This document shows positions 46,635-55,953 of a DNA stretch of 64,000 bases, piece after piece. Source of the stretch: Candidatus Uabimicrobium amorphum (GTDB lineage: Bacteria; Planctomycetota; Uabimicrobiia; Uabimicrobiales; Uabimicrobiaceae). The DNA lies in assembly GCF_009002475.1 (NCBI RefSeq), contig NZ_AP019860.1:2046001-2110000 (forward strand). Direction: 5' to 3'. Both the position numbers and the translations under genes were made by a program. Numbering within the stretch: the first letter of the stretch is position 1; every line of letters starts with the position of its first letter. The notes under the pieces were generated by a model. The model was given only the letters and a program-made list of their open reading frames with translations. It was not told the DNA's origin and made no database searches.

Positions 46635-47510
46635 ATGAAAGAACAATCCCTACAAGATGAAGTAAATCGTTATGCACGACTGTCTGAAATTATTTTAGCA
46701 GTGTCTAGTGCGAAAGATTTAGAAACACTTTTATTTGAATCTGTAAAAAAAATCTATTCGATTTTTAGATTCGACAATTGTTGGTTAGCTCTTCTCAACA
46801 GGGACTCCATTAGTTATAGTGTGAAACACATATTTAATGTCGATGACAACTTGGTGGCAAACCAAGATTGTATATTGCTAAATGTTGGCGTTTGCGGCTG
46901 GGTTATTGAAAATCAACAAATGCATTTATCGGGGGAATGGCTACCGCAAGAAAGCGAAGTCATTGCTCCAAACAAAGAGAAACAATCTATTCTTGCTCTG
47001 CCGTTGCAGGTTGGTGGGGATACGATTGGCACGATTGTTTTTACCGACAAAAAACAAGATTCGTTTGAAATTGTCGATATAGAAATGGCGGTTACCTTTA
47101 CCGTACATATGGCTTTGGCTATTGATCGTTGGCGGCAACTCGAACAACTTGTAGAAATGAATAAAGATTTGGAGCAAAAGGTCCAGCAGCGAACACAACA
47201 ACTCAAAATATCAAACCGCACCTTACAAGATAAGATTGTGAGCAGTCAACGAGCTCTGCAAGACCAAATCACAAGTAGCTCGCGAATTCAAAAAAGTTTA
47301 CAATTGGAGAAAGATACCGCAGAAAAAAGACTACAGGCCAAAAATCAACTTTTACAAAACCTACGACCGGCTATTGAATCCATTGTAGAAGACACCTCTC
47401 TTTTGGTGAGGAAAAATGCCTATGAAGATAAGCTGAACTGCGATCAACTAAGGCGTATACAATCAGCCGCTGAGCAATCACTCGCTGCCATTGACAACGA
47501 TAATTCGTAG
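46635..47510 (+). CDS. GAF-domain protein with a degenerate kinase-like tail
   Basis: The 291-residue protein has a GAF domain (about 10-165), followed by a long coiled coil (about 170-240). The C-terminal helical region resembles the dimerisation helices of histidine kinases, but the phosphorylated His is absent: LLQNLRPAIES stands where a His-Glu pair is usual. There is no ATPase domain. It may be a sensor or scaffold that acts on another protein. Its stop is 30 bases from the stop of the convergent Ser/Thr kinase. Confidence 0.65.
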   Translation: MKEQSLQDEVNRYARLSEIILAVSSAKDLETLLFESVKKIYSIFRFDNCWLALLNRDSISYSVKHIFNVDDNLVANQDCILLNVGVCGWVIENQQMHLSGEWLPQESEVIAPNKEKQSILALPLQVGGDTIGTIVFTDKKQDSFEIVDIEMAVTFTVHMALAIDRWRQLEQLVEMNKDLEQKVQQRTQQLKISNRTLQDKIVSSQRALQDQITSSSRIQKSLQLEKDTAEKRLQAKNQLLQNLRPAIESIVEDTSLLVRKNAYEDKLNCDQLRRIQSAAEQSLAAIDNDNS

Positions 47511-47540
47511 CACTTTTAGCAAGGCCTTCATGACAATGCA

Positions 47541-50500
47541 CTACTTTGCGATAGAACTTTTGAACACGGCAACACCAGCGTGAATCGTCGGTAAAGCAAT
47601 ACGATCCCAAGACGGACCTATCGTTGCCGCACCATTTTTATAATAACCTCTCATTGTTTCGGCAAAGTGATCGAGCTCTAGATCATAAATCAGTATCTTT
47701 GAAAATAGTACGATGGCCATGTAGCGTTCGTCAGGGGAAATACTAATAGAGTATATTTTTTCAGAAACGGGTATTTTCTTCGTCACTTCCCACAACGGAT
47801 CTTTTTTATAAAGAACAACGCACCCCTCATTTTTACTCCAAAAAGAAATATATGTTGCGCGTCGTGAAAAATTCAAAAACTCAATATATTCCGTATGCTT
47901 TGTTTGTAATTCCTCGACAAACTCAATATGATCTCCATCGACTTTCCACATAACAATTTGGCCACTATGTGTCCCAAAGACAAGCTGTGAAGTTCGTGGA
48001 TGTGCGATGAGTTCTGTGATATCGTAGTGTGGTATAGGGGATGTGCTCAAATGTCTTTTCTGTGAAATATTCCACAGCGACAATTTGCGGCTACTATGAA
48101 CAACAACAATGTTTTGTTTGACAAAAGCAATATGTTCAATCCTGCGATCGGCTATTTTATAGTACACATCGAAAGAATTTAAATCCACAAATTCTGCTTG
48201 CGACTTTTGATATGAGATACCTAACCATTTATTTTGTGGACTAAATACCGCTTGCTGTACCATTCTTTGCTGGATGATACTGTCATTGACAAAAAAAACG
48301 CGATTGCGTTTTGTTTTTGTATCCCACAAAGAAACTCCGCTCGAGAGAATGGCAGCACAAAAACGATCATTTTCACTTAAACACACGGGCAATGAAAACA
48401 ACGACTCTAAACTTGGTAGACTTTTTTGCAATATATCGAGTAAACGACGATGTCGTTTTTCAACAACGAGATGGTGAGTGAGAAACGATTCGATTTCCCA
48501 AACCACATAGTTATTGGTATTCATTGTTTTTGATACTGAAATAAGCCGTCTTCCGTCTTGTGAAAAACGCACGCGATAGTTATGTTTCTCCGTAACTATT
48601 TGTAAAATAACATCCAAAGTTTTTGCGTCCCATAAACATATCTTGCCATCACGGCTTGTTGTTGCAAATGTACGTCCTGACGGATGGAAATAGATATCCG
48701 TAACATTATGGGTATGAAATTTAGCTATTTTCGTACTACCGATATTTATATCTGTTAAGTAAACACTGCCACCTTTGTCTCCATAAACGATGAATCTGTT
48801 ATCAGGACTACATGCCAGACTATGTATTGCTGTATATCCCATGGTGAGAAAGGAGCTTTTTTCAACGAATTTATCCCCTTGTCGTTGCCAAATCGTCAAC
48901 ATTCCCCCCAAAATACTAATCAAAAGCTTTCCATCTTGCGAAAATATCATCGGTGAATTATTTGAATTGCGATGTGTGCCTTTTAGATATTGTGTTTTTT
49001 GCGATTTTATATGCACAAGTTCGATATCAAAATCGCGTTTAATGGCACACCACTCTCCGTTATCATCCATCGCGAGACCTATCACTGTCTGCGTGCCACG
49101 CTTGAAATGAATGGGAATTTTTCGTTTCGCCTCGTATAGGAAAATATTGTTTTTATCATAGGAGACCATTTGTGTTTTTGTGGGAGACACGATAAATTTA
49201 TCTGCCTGTCGCGAAGCAACGATCGCCCTTTCATAACGTAGGTTTTTATCATGAAAGGAGTAGTCTAAAGCTTCATAAAGACACGCAAAGTTATTGTTGT
49301 AGGCAACAAACATACTTCCATAACGATTTAAAGCGATGCTTTTTTCGCTTTCAAAAGTATAATTTTTTACACGATGCACTTCATTACTTTTTAGCCACAG
49401 CATATCAAGATATATTTTTTCTCGCAGCATCTTGCTATCTTGATCTGGTAGAGAATCGAGTATTTTGTTGGCAAGATGAAATTCTTTTTTGGCGGAGATG
49501 AAATTTTTGATCGCCACTTGGTAGCGCGCCATGTTGATATGAGATTGCGCAAGTTTTTTTTGTGAAATGACCAAGGCCTGCTCTTTTTCCAACTTGGCTT
49601 TGTTCAAATTTTCGTAGGCTTCCTGCAATGATCTATTCATTTTTTCAATGGCAAGACTTGCCACCCACTTTTGATGAGTAAAGAGCACTATGGTAGTTAA
49701 TACCAACACTACGGCACACAACATAGCTGTTTTTATACGATTGCGATATGACCATTTGTAGGTGCGTTCTAGCAATCCAGGAGGCTTTGCTATAAGGGGT
49801 TTATGCTCAAGGAAATTCCTAAAATCTTTCGCAAGAGACTCTACAGAGGTGTATCTTTTATTTTTATCTTTTTGCAAACACTTCAGGCAAATAGACTCTA
49901 ACGACCGAGAAACATCTGGGGTTAATTTTGAAGGGGGAATCGGATCGTCGTTAAAGATTTGCTGTGCCACATTTAAAAACGTTGTTCCTTGGAAAGGGGG
50001 ACGTCCACATAAAATTTCATATAAAGTGGCTCCCAAAGAATATATATCCGATTGTTTGTCAACAAGAGCGCCATTGGCTTGTTCGGGGGACATATAAAAA
50101 GGTGTTCCCACAACCTCGTTGGTCATCGAAACATCAGACGCCTGCGTTTTTGCTAGACCAAAATCCATCACCTTGGGTATATTGTTATCATCCACCATAA
50201 TGTTGTCGGGTTTTAAGTCGCGATGTAATATATCCAGGTGGTGTGCTACACCAATTGCCGCAGAAATTTGACACATAATTTTCGCAATTTGCCGCGCATT
50301 GGGTCGATGCTGCTTTATATAGTCTAACAAAGAACATCCGCGAATATATTCCATGGTAAAGTATGGAAAAGGCTCTTCACCTACCTCTAAAAGTCGCACC
50401 ACATTTTCGTGGTTAATTTGTGCCATACTTTTTATTTCGCGTATAAACCGTAGCAGCGTTTTTTTCTCAATGTGTTTAGTGTCAGTAATTACTTTGATCG

Positions 50501-50624
50501 CCACATAACGATTAAGCTTTGTATCACGCGCTTTATACACAATCCCCATTCCACCACGACCTAGTTCTTCTTCAATATAGTAATGGTGGAACATTTTTAG
50601 TGATGTCAGACTATCTTTGTTCAC
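47541..50624 (-). CDS. Membrane Ser/Thr protein kinase with a WD40-like C-terminal half
   Basis: The 1027-residue protein has an intact kinase domain (about 13-275): glycine loop GRGGMG (22-27), K44, catalytic HRDLKPDN (134-141) and DFG (154-156). One membrane segment (about 298-318) and a short coiled coil follow. The remaining 600 residues are WD40-like beta-propeller repeats with motifs such as SPDNRFIVYGDKGG and HPSGRTFATTSRDGKICLWD. This architecture is common in planctomycetes. The start is GTG with GAGGT upstream. It follows the nucleotidyltransferase gene by 8 bases and is probably co-transcribed with it. Confidence 0.9.
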   Translation of the reverse strand: MNKDSLTSLKMFHHYYIEEELGRGGMGIVYKARDTKLNRYVAIKVITDTKHIEKKTLLRFIREIKSMAQINHENVVRLLEVGEEPFPYFTMEYIRGCSLLDYIKQHRPNARQIAKIMCQISAAIGVAHHLDILHRDLKPDNIMVDDNNIPKVMDFGLAKTQASDVSMTNEVVGTPFYMSPEQANGALVDKQSDIYSLGATLYEILCGRPPFQGTTFLNVAQQIFNDDPIPPSKLTPDVSRSLESICLKCLQKDKNKRYTSVESLAKDFRNFLEHKPLIAKPPGLLERTYKWSYRNRIKTAMLCAVVLVLTTIVLFTHQKWVASLAIEKMNRSLQEAYENLNKAKLEKEQALVISQKKLAQSHINMARYQVAIKNFISAKKEFHLANKILDSLPDQDSKMLREKIYLDMLWLKSNEVHRVKNYTFESEKSIALNRYGSMFVAYNNNFACLYEALDYSFHDKNLRYERAIVASRQADKFIVSPTKTQMVSYDKNNIFLYEAKRKIPIHFKRGTQTVIGLAMDDNGEWCAIKRDFDIELVHIKSQKTQYLKGTHRNSNNSPMIFSQDGKLLISILGGMLTIWQRQGDKFVEKSSFLTMGYTAIHSLACSPDNRFIVYGDKGGSVYLTDINIGSTKIAKFHTHNVTDIYFHPSGRTFATTSRDGKICLWDAKTLDVILQIVTEKHNYRVRFSQDGRRLISVSKTMNTNNYVVWEIESFLTHHLVVEKRHRRLLDILQKSLPSLESLFSLPVCLSENDRFCAAILSSGVSLWDTKTKRNRVFFVNDSIIQQRMVQQAVFSPQNKWLGISYQKSQAEFVDLNSFDVYYKIADRRIEHIAFVKQNIVVVHSSRKLSLWNISQKRHLSTSPIPHYDITELIAHPRTSQLVFGTHSGQIVMWKVDGDHIEFVEELQTKHTEYIEFLNFSRRATYISFWSKNEGCVVLYKKDPLWEVTKKIPVSEKIYSISISPDERYMAIVLFSKILIYDLELDHFAETMRGYYKNGAATIGPSWDRIALPTIHAGVAVFKSSIAK

Positions 50625-50632
50625 AATTTACC

Positions 50633-51355
50633 TCAGGAAAAATTTTGATCTATTTTTTCCGCTACTTGTTTTGCATTTAAATAATCTTGCTCATTGTCAA
50701 TTTCCAACCACGGTAAATCACTAACATCAATCGCCTCAAAATCGTATTTGCCAATTAGAGCAAATAGAAAATCTTCGTAATTAATTTCTTTTCCTTGATC
50801 GGGATCTGTATTCTCCAAGTTGTTGCGTAACTCTTTTGTCGTTTCACTACTCAATTTAGTAAATCCGACCCAATCGCCATCGGCTTTGGTGTCAGGATTT
50901 CCCCAAAAAGCTTTTTGAATTTTGCCATCTTGCAAAACAATTTTTACTTCGTCGCGACCGTGATTAAAGTGTCCCAATGTCATACTATTTTTTCCGATTT
51001 GTGCTGCTAAGCGCTCTAAAATACGGTAGTCGTATAGTAAATCCGACTCAATAATCACCATTTCTCCTTCAAGATAAGGAGTTGAGCAAATAAAAGAAGA
51101 ACCACTGCCGCGGGTGTAATCGGTATTGTAAACCACCTTGCAAAAGGAAGAATACTTCTCTACGATAAAGTCTTCTAAAAGCTTATGCAAGTAACCTGTC
51201 ACAATAATCACTTCAGAAAAACCTGCTTTTTGTAAATTGAGAATACTGCGCTCAATCAATGTACGTCCGTTGATTTCCAACAAACTTTTTGGTTTATCTT
51301 CCGTGTATTCCTTTAAACGACTACCACGTCCGGCGGCAAGAATAAGAGCTTTCAT
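50633..51355 (-). CDS. Sugar- or choline-phosphate nucleotidyltransferase
   Basis: The 240-residue protein has the pyrophosphorylase motif LAAGRGSRL (about 6-14) with KPKSLLEINGR. A C-terminal LPWLEIDNEQDYLNA stretch is typical of the LicC-like phosphocholine cytidylyltransferases and relatives. It would activate a small phosphorylated alcohol or sugar with CTP or another NTP for envelope decoration. The exact substrate is unclear. AAGGA precedes the ATG. Confidence 0.75.
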   Translation of the reverse strand: MKALILAAGRGSRLKEYTEDKPKSLLEINGRTLIERSILNLQKAGFSEVIIVTGYLHKLLEDFIVEKYSSFCKVVYNTDYTRGSGSSFICSTPYLEGEMVIIESDLLYDYRILERLAAQIGKNSMTLGHFNHGRDEVKIVLQDGKIQKAFWGNPDTKADGDWVGFTKLSSETTKELRNNLENTDPDQGKEINYEDFLFALIGKYDFEAIDVSDLPWLEIDNEQDYLNAKQVAEKIDQNFS

Positions 51356-51372
51356 ATAAGGATCCTTAAAAT

Positions 51373-51403
51373 AAATAAAGCCCAGTATAACTGAGCTTTA
51401 TTT
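51373..51403 (-). terminator. Hairpin between ssb and the nucleotidyltransferase gene
   Basis: AAATAAAGC and GCTTTATTT form a 9-base stem, with an inner CAGT/ACTG stem after one mismatch. On the minus strand it is followed by ATTTT. It probably ends most ssb transcripts. Confidence 0.6.
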
Positions 51404-51414
51404 AAATGACAACT

Positions 51415-51924
51415 TTAGAATGGCGGTTCATCCATAGGAGGCTGGTTCCAATCGGGCGCTCCTCCAGAATCTTCTGGCATCGGAGGACTCCATTCTCCTC
51501 CTCCACCACCACTTTGGTAGTCATTACCACCGCCGTAGCTTGATTGCCCGCCGTAGTTGCCGCCACCGCCACTACCGCCACCTTGGTGATCTTTGGGATC
51601 TAGAAACTGTACGTTGTCGGCAACAACGGTCAACTTAGAACGTTTTTTACCAGTATCGCGATCATCCCAACTTTCAAAACGCAGTCTCCCGCCGACAAAA
51701 ACCTGACGCCCTTTGCGTAAATTGTTATATACAATCTCCGCCAAACGTGCCCAACAGCTAATGTCAACAAATGCAGTTTCTTCGCGTAGCATACCACTGC
51801 TGTCTTTGTATTTACGACTTGTGGCCAACGAAAAATTTGTTACATTTTGCCCTGAGGGTATTTGTCGAATCTCAGGATCTCTCGTTAGCCTACCAATTAA
51901 ACGAACTTCATTTAAATGAGCCAT
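51415..51924 (-). CDS. ssb: Single-stranded DNA-binding protein
   Basis: The 169-residue protein has an N-terminal OB-fold (about 1-110) with LIGRLTRDPEIRQ and GRLRFESW blocks. A Gly-rich linker follows, then the acidic Asp-Glu-Pro-Pro-Phe tip that recruits replication and repair partners. I chose the ATG at 51924 because GGAAG lies 6 bases upstream; a TTG four codons earlier is possible. Confidence 0.93.
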   Translation of the reverse strand: MAHLNEVRLIGRLTRDPEIRQIPSGQNVTNFSLATSRKYKDSSGMLREETAFVDISCWARLAEIVYNNLRKGRQVFVGGRLRFESWDDRDTGKKRSKLTVVADNVQFLDPKDHQGGGSGGGGNYGGQSSYGGGNDYQSGGGGGEWSPPMPEDSGGAPDWNQPPMDEPPF

Positions 51925-51979
51925 ATTTTCTTCCAATCAAAATAACTGAATAAAACCAACTTTTATGATTCATGATGTA

Positions 51980-52018
51980 GGGGGTGTCACCAATTAAACT
52001 TTATTTAATGACACCCCC
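51980..52018. repeat. Long inverted repeat between ssb and a membrane protein gene
   Basis: GGGGGTGTCA and TGACACCCCC form a 10-base stem, with an inner ATTAAA/TTTAAT stem. It overlaps the stop of the membrane protein gene. No clear T run follows on either strand, so it is a possible terminator or a regulatory hairpin. Confidence 0.5.
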
Positions 52019-52707
52019 CTTAGTTTACCTTGTCTTGCGACAAAAAAGTATATTTTTATCGCCAGACAAAGCAATCCGATTCCAGTATACAGGCAAATGT
52101 ATTCGTAAACTTCAGGGTAGCGAAAAGGGTAACTCGCTCCAATAACACACAACTCGTATAAATTCTGTGTTCTAAGGATATCTGAATTGACATAACACCT
52201 ACTTATACCGATCATTGGATTACTATACAGAATACAGTTTATTATAAAACCTTTGCCCATTGCCCAATTTTTTACAAAAAAATTTGTCCACAGTACATTT
52301 GTTGTTGCCATGAATAAAAAAATACTACAAATAATCCCTGCTCTATGTAGTAGATATCCCAAGGAAAACACCATGAAAAACAAACTAGCGTAAACCAAAA
52401 AAAGCGATGTATAATCTGGGCTAAATTTTTTTTGTAGCGCCGGAGAAAGGTCCCACTTCAAAGCATACAGTGTCACCAACAACACTGTACACCACAGCAA
52501 GGAAAATCCCAAACCAAGTAAATATGTCTTTTTATCATTGAGTTTTGCAAAGATGAGAATGGGTGTAGTGATAACGACAAATAAAGTACTTAGTGAAAAA
52601 GAACGCATAAACACAATTGTACTGCGCGTGGACAAATCATTGGCAAAATAAATGCTATATCCACAAAAAGCGATCCACGAAAAAGTAACAACAATAAAGT
52701 ATCTCAT
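51994..52707 (-). CDS. Membrane protein of unknown function
   Basis: The 237-residue protein has about six hydrophobic segments (near 5-22, 37-55, 64-82, 103-120, 125-145 and 205-225). I recognise no family. It starts 5 bases after the stop of the secreted propeller-like gene upstream, so the two form an operon. Confidence 0.6.
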   Translation of the reverse strand: MRYFIVVTFSWIAFCGYSIYFANDLSTRSTIVFMRSFSLSTLFVVITTPILIFAKLNDKKTYLLGLGFSLLWCTVLLVTLYALKWDLSPALQKKFSPDYTSLFLVYASLFFMVFSLGYLLHRAGIICSIFLFMATTNVLWTNFFVKNWAMGKGFIINCILYSNPMIGISRCYVNSDILRTQNLYELCVIGASYPFRYPEVYEYICLYTGIGLLCLAIKIYFFVARQGKLRGVSLNKV

Positions 52708-52712
52708 TTGGC

Positions 52713-53618
52713 CTAAAAACCTTTTGGTCTTTTAAATTGCAAAAGGATAGAGTTTGTCTTGGCCGCGTTTTTGTGTAGGGCAATACCATTATTGTCTATA
52801 ATAAGAAAAATTTTATCCGCGGTCATTGCGATACCTTCTACCAAACCAAAGGGATCTTCGCGATGATAGAGTTTTTTTGTAATATGCCCATAATACGCGC
52901 TAGAAACAATACTCTTTTTTTGAGGATCGATACACAATATTTTATATTCATTGCGGTAAATGACGTACAGGTATTTATCAAAGTATGCTCCTGAAAAATC
53001 AGGATATATGGCATACTTACCTTCATAACGTGGTAGAGCATTTCCCGAAGGAACATCAAAGTCACTTGTAATTTTGTGGTCGTGGACTTCGTATATATGC
53101 CGATACATTCTTTCGTTAAGCACATACATTTTTTGTGCGTGTTTGTCATACGCAATTCCTTCAAATCCCGCATTTGTGACCCCGGAGAAAGGATTCCAAT
53201 GTTGTGTAGTGGTGTATGAATAAAAGTCTATGGGCATTTTTTGCATATCACCATTTTCGGAAACTTGCAGAATATTGCGATTGCGCTCATCGCAAATGTA
53301 AAAAAAACGATTGTTATTTGTGACACCTTCAAAATCAACGCGGTATTTCTGAGCGCCACTGTATTGCGAAATCTGCTCTTTGTTTAAAAAGATAAGTGGT
53401 TTCGCATCGGCATAACCATCATTCTTGGTGACAAGTTCATAAATTTTATCGCTGTTCTCGGATTTATCACTAACAGTGATCAACTTATCTTTCCACAATG
53501 TAAGACCAGAGGGATCGAACTTCTCCACACCATCTTTTGTAGATATAATCAGCCACTCTTTTTGTAGCTCAAGTGTAAATATTGCAATTATTGGCAATAA
53601 CAACCATATTTTCAACAT
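52713..53618 (-). CDS. Secreted phytase- or SdiA-regulated-like propeller
   Basis: The 301-residue protein starts with a hydrophobic export segment (about 3-16). Blocks such as VDFEGVTNN, GFEGIAYDKHAQKMYVLNER and LVEGIAMTADKIFLIIDNNG repeat the EGI/EGV pattern of the esterase-like phytase and SdiA-regulated beta-propeller families. The substrate is unknown. It is followed at 5 bases by a membrane protein gene. Confidence 0.55.
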   Translation of the reverse strand: MLKIWLLLPIIAIFTLELQKEWLIISTKDGVEKFDPSGLTLWKDKLITVSDKSENSDKIYELVTKNDGYADAKPLIFLNKEQISQYSGAQKYRVDFEGVTNNNRFFYICDERNRNILQVSENGDMQKMPIDFYSYTTTQHWNPFSGVTNAGFEGIAYDKHAQKMYVLNERMYRHIYEVHDHKITSDFDVPSGNALPRYEGKYAIYPDFSGAYFDKYLYVIYRNEYKILCIDPQKKSIVSSAYYGHITKKLYHREDPFGLVEGIAMTADKIFLIIDNNGIALHKNAAKTNSILLQFKRPKGF

Positions 53619-53690
53619 CGTTTTTCCTTTACTCTCATTATAAAATATATACCAATAAAATACAACTAAACTACGGTTTTTTATCGGACT

Positions 53691-54839
53691 TTATTTATCT
53701 TTACTACCTGAGTACATCTCAAAATACAATAAGCGACAATCAATAGATCCATTGTGCAAGGGAATACGCCGTGAGGCTCGCAAACCTATTTTTTTCGCCG
53801 CATCTAAATTTCCCGTAAAAATGTATGCGTGAAAACCAGCATAGTTCTTTTTAAGCGTGTCCCCAATCATCTTGTATTTTTCTCCAAGATCTTGAGAGGT
53901 TTTTTGCCTGGCGTTGTATGGTGGGTTCATTACCAATGTTCCACTCGAACAGCGCGGTTCGAAAAATTCAAAAGGCTTATTAAAAACGCGAATAAACTTG
54001 CTTAGGCCCGCATTTTCAATATTGTCACGTGCAATCCCACACGTTTTTTTGTTTACCTCACACCCCATCAATGACAGCGACTTTGTCGATCGACGCCTGC
54101 GCTTTGCCTCTCCCAACAGTTTGGCAAATAATTCCTTATCGTAATCTTTCCAATTCATAAACCCGAACTTTTTGCGAAAAAACCCCGGAGCAATATCCAA
54201 AGCGATCATTGCTGCCTCGATTAAAATGGTTCCACTGCCGCACATCCCGTCAATGAAAGCACTACTGCGATCCCATTTACCCAGAAGAACAATACCGGCA
54301 GCTAAAACTTCATTTAACGGTACGGTATGTGTTTGTGCACGATACCCTCGCTTATGTAGAGATTGTCCTGATGCATCAAGAGAGACACTCACTTTATTTT
54401 TGTTTATATAGAGCACTATGCGTAAATCGGGTGATTTTAAATCCACAGAAGGTCGTTCTCCCGTATGATTGCGGAATTGGTCAACAATCGCGTCTTTTGT
54501 GAGTTGTGCAATATAAAGCGAGTGTTGAAAAGTAGAGTTGGTAAGAATAACATCTACAGCAATCGAATTATGCACCTCGATGAATCGCAGCCAGTTTGTT
54601 TTTTGCACCTCTTGATATAATTCCTTTTCGCTATACGCAGAAAATGAATCAATGGGCTTTAATATGCGAATGGCTGTACGGCACCACAAATTTGCTCGAT
54701 ACAAAAGTTCCTTGTTTCCTTCAAAAGTTACCAAACGTTTTTGCGAGACAATTTTTTTCGCTCCGAGACCGCGCAATTCTTCGGCTAACAATTCTTCTAA
54801 ACCACTCAACGTGGTTGCATGTATCTGAAAATTTTCCAA
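53691..54839 (-). CDS. THUMP-domain RNA methyltransferase (RlmL/YcbY type)
   Basis: The protein of about 382 residues has an N-terminal ferredoxin-like and THUMP part (ATTLSGLEELLAEEL, and CRTAIRIL near 60). A SAM-dependent methyltransferase domain with DGMCGSGTILIEAA (motif I) and MNPPY (motif IV) follows. Relatives methylate guanine N2 in 23S rRNA. It is shorter than E. coli RlmL because it lacks the second methyltransferase half. I chose TTG at 54839 because AGGGA precedes it and the family starts there; a TTG 14 codons upstream is possible. Confidence 0.82.
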   Translation of the reverse strand: MENFQIHATTLSGLEELLAEELRGLGAKKIVSQKRLVTFEGNKELLYRANLWCRTAIRILKPIDSFSAYSEKELYQEVQKTNWLRFIEVHNSIAVDVILTNSTFQHSLYIAQLTKDAIVDQFRNHTGERPSVDLKSPDLRIVLYINKNKVSVSLDASGQSLHKRGYRAQTHTVPLNEVLAAGIVLLGKWDRSSAFIDGMCGSGTILIEAAMIALDIAPGFFRKKFGFMNWKDYDKELFAKLLGEAKRRRRSTKSLSLMGCEVNKKTCGIARDNIENAGLSKFIRVFNKPFEFFEPRCSSGTLVMNPPYNARQKTSQDLGEKYKMIGDTLKKNYAGFHAYIFTGNLDAAKKIGLRASRRIPLHNGSIDCRLLYFEMYSGSKDK

Positions 54840-54986
54840 TATTTTTCCCTGAAAAAAATAAATAAAAACAACCGTATCCAAATTTGTAGGTTGTATATGA
54901 TATAGAATGCGTTGTGGGTCATCATGAATGGATGCCCAATTCTTTTAGAGCTAAAATTTTCCTTACTTTAACAAGTGAAGGTTTAT

Positions 54987-55919
54987 ATGATATTATTTCA
55001 TGGCACTACCGAAGATAATATAAAAAATATAAAACGAAATGGTTTACTCGCATCAACCCAGGATCAATGGATTATGGAAGTTACCAACAAAAATGTTTGT
55101 TGTGTTGCCAGTGAGCCCACCTCAGGCGAAGGAGGAAGTCCAATATACTTCGCCGGGCGACACTCCCGGAGCAACAATCAAAACGGTTATCTTGTTGTCG
55201 TTTCTCTTCCAGTAGAAGTTTACCACGAAAAACTCATTGCTATTTTTGATAATAAAACCATAGATGACTATGCTCAATATCACTTTTTCCTACGCGAAGA
55301 ATTTCGGCAAAAGGGTTTTGAACTATACAAAATTTTACACAAAATAAAAGCAAAAAATTCTTCTTTGGAAAACATCCCAACACGAAAAAAAGCTCAACAA
55401 CTTATCATTAGCTCCCAAGATCAAAACACATACTACAAACAACTTTCGTACCGCGATCTTCCCGTATCTCACCAACTTGAGAATATTCATTTTACGGAGC
55501 ATCTATACCAACTTGTTAAGTTTATGGGAGGGTGGAAATTTTTTTACGATTTTTTAGATTTGCATTTTTCCAACGTAGACGACGTTTCTTTCCACAAATT
55601 TACGCAACACTCTCCACGATGTAATGCACTTTTTTGGCAGCGATTTTATCATCGTTATCCCCAAGAACACACACATTTTGCCCACTGGTTTTCACCTCAA
55701 TGGTTAAAGAACAAAATGCAAGACACCGCCAAACACAATAGCCAAATACTCATGTGTTCTATTGAGCCAAAGTACATCGTCGGTTTTATTCATGTCACCA
55801 ACGCCGCAGGCGTTGTTGCGCGCTTTCGACCTATAAAAAAACACCATAAAAGGCAAGCACGCTACACTTTGGGAAAGCGCATCTGGAGACAAGTTTACCG
55901 CATGCTTAAAGCTGCTTAA
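54987..55919 (+). CDS. Protein with an ADP-ribosyltransferase-like N-terminus
   Basis: The 310-residue protein begins MILFHGTTEDNIKNIKRNGL. A His-Gly-Thr triplet followed by an IxxxGL helix is typical of the ADP-ribosyltransferase and RNA 2'-phosphotransferase fold. SPIYFAGRHS (about 49-58) could be the second strand of the NAD pocket. The rest is unrecognised and rich in His and aromatic residues. GAAGG lies 5 bases before the ATG. It stands alone between divergent and convergent neighbours. The fold call is tentative. Confidence 0.5.
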   Translation: MILFHGTTEDNIKNIKRNGLLASTQDQWIMEVTNKNVCCVASEPTSGEGGSPIYFAGRHSRSNNQNGYLVVVSLPVEVYHEKLIAIFDNKTIDDYAQYHFFLREEFRQKGFELYKILHKIKAKNSSLENIPTRKKAQQLIISSQDQNTYYKQLSYRDLPVSHQLENIHFTEHLYQLVKFMGGWKFFYDFLDLHFSNVDDVSFHKFTQHSPRCNALFWQRFYHRYPQEHTHFAHWFSPQWLKNKMQDTAKHNSQILMCSIEPKYIVGFIHVTNAAGVVARFRPIKKHHKRQARYTLGKRIWRQVYRMLKAA

Positions 55920-55921
55920 AA

Positions 55922-55951
55922 ATTTGACAGGTTAAAATTAACCTGTCAAAT
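55922..55951. terminator. Bidirectional terminator
   Basis: A perfect 14-base stem (ATTTGACAGGTTAA / TTAACCTGTCAAAT) with a 2-base loop separates two convergent genes. A short T-rich stretch follows on the plus strand. Confidence 0.75.
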
Positions 55952-55953
55952 CT

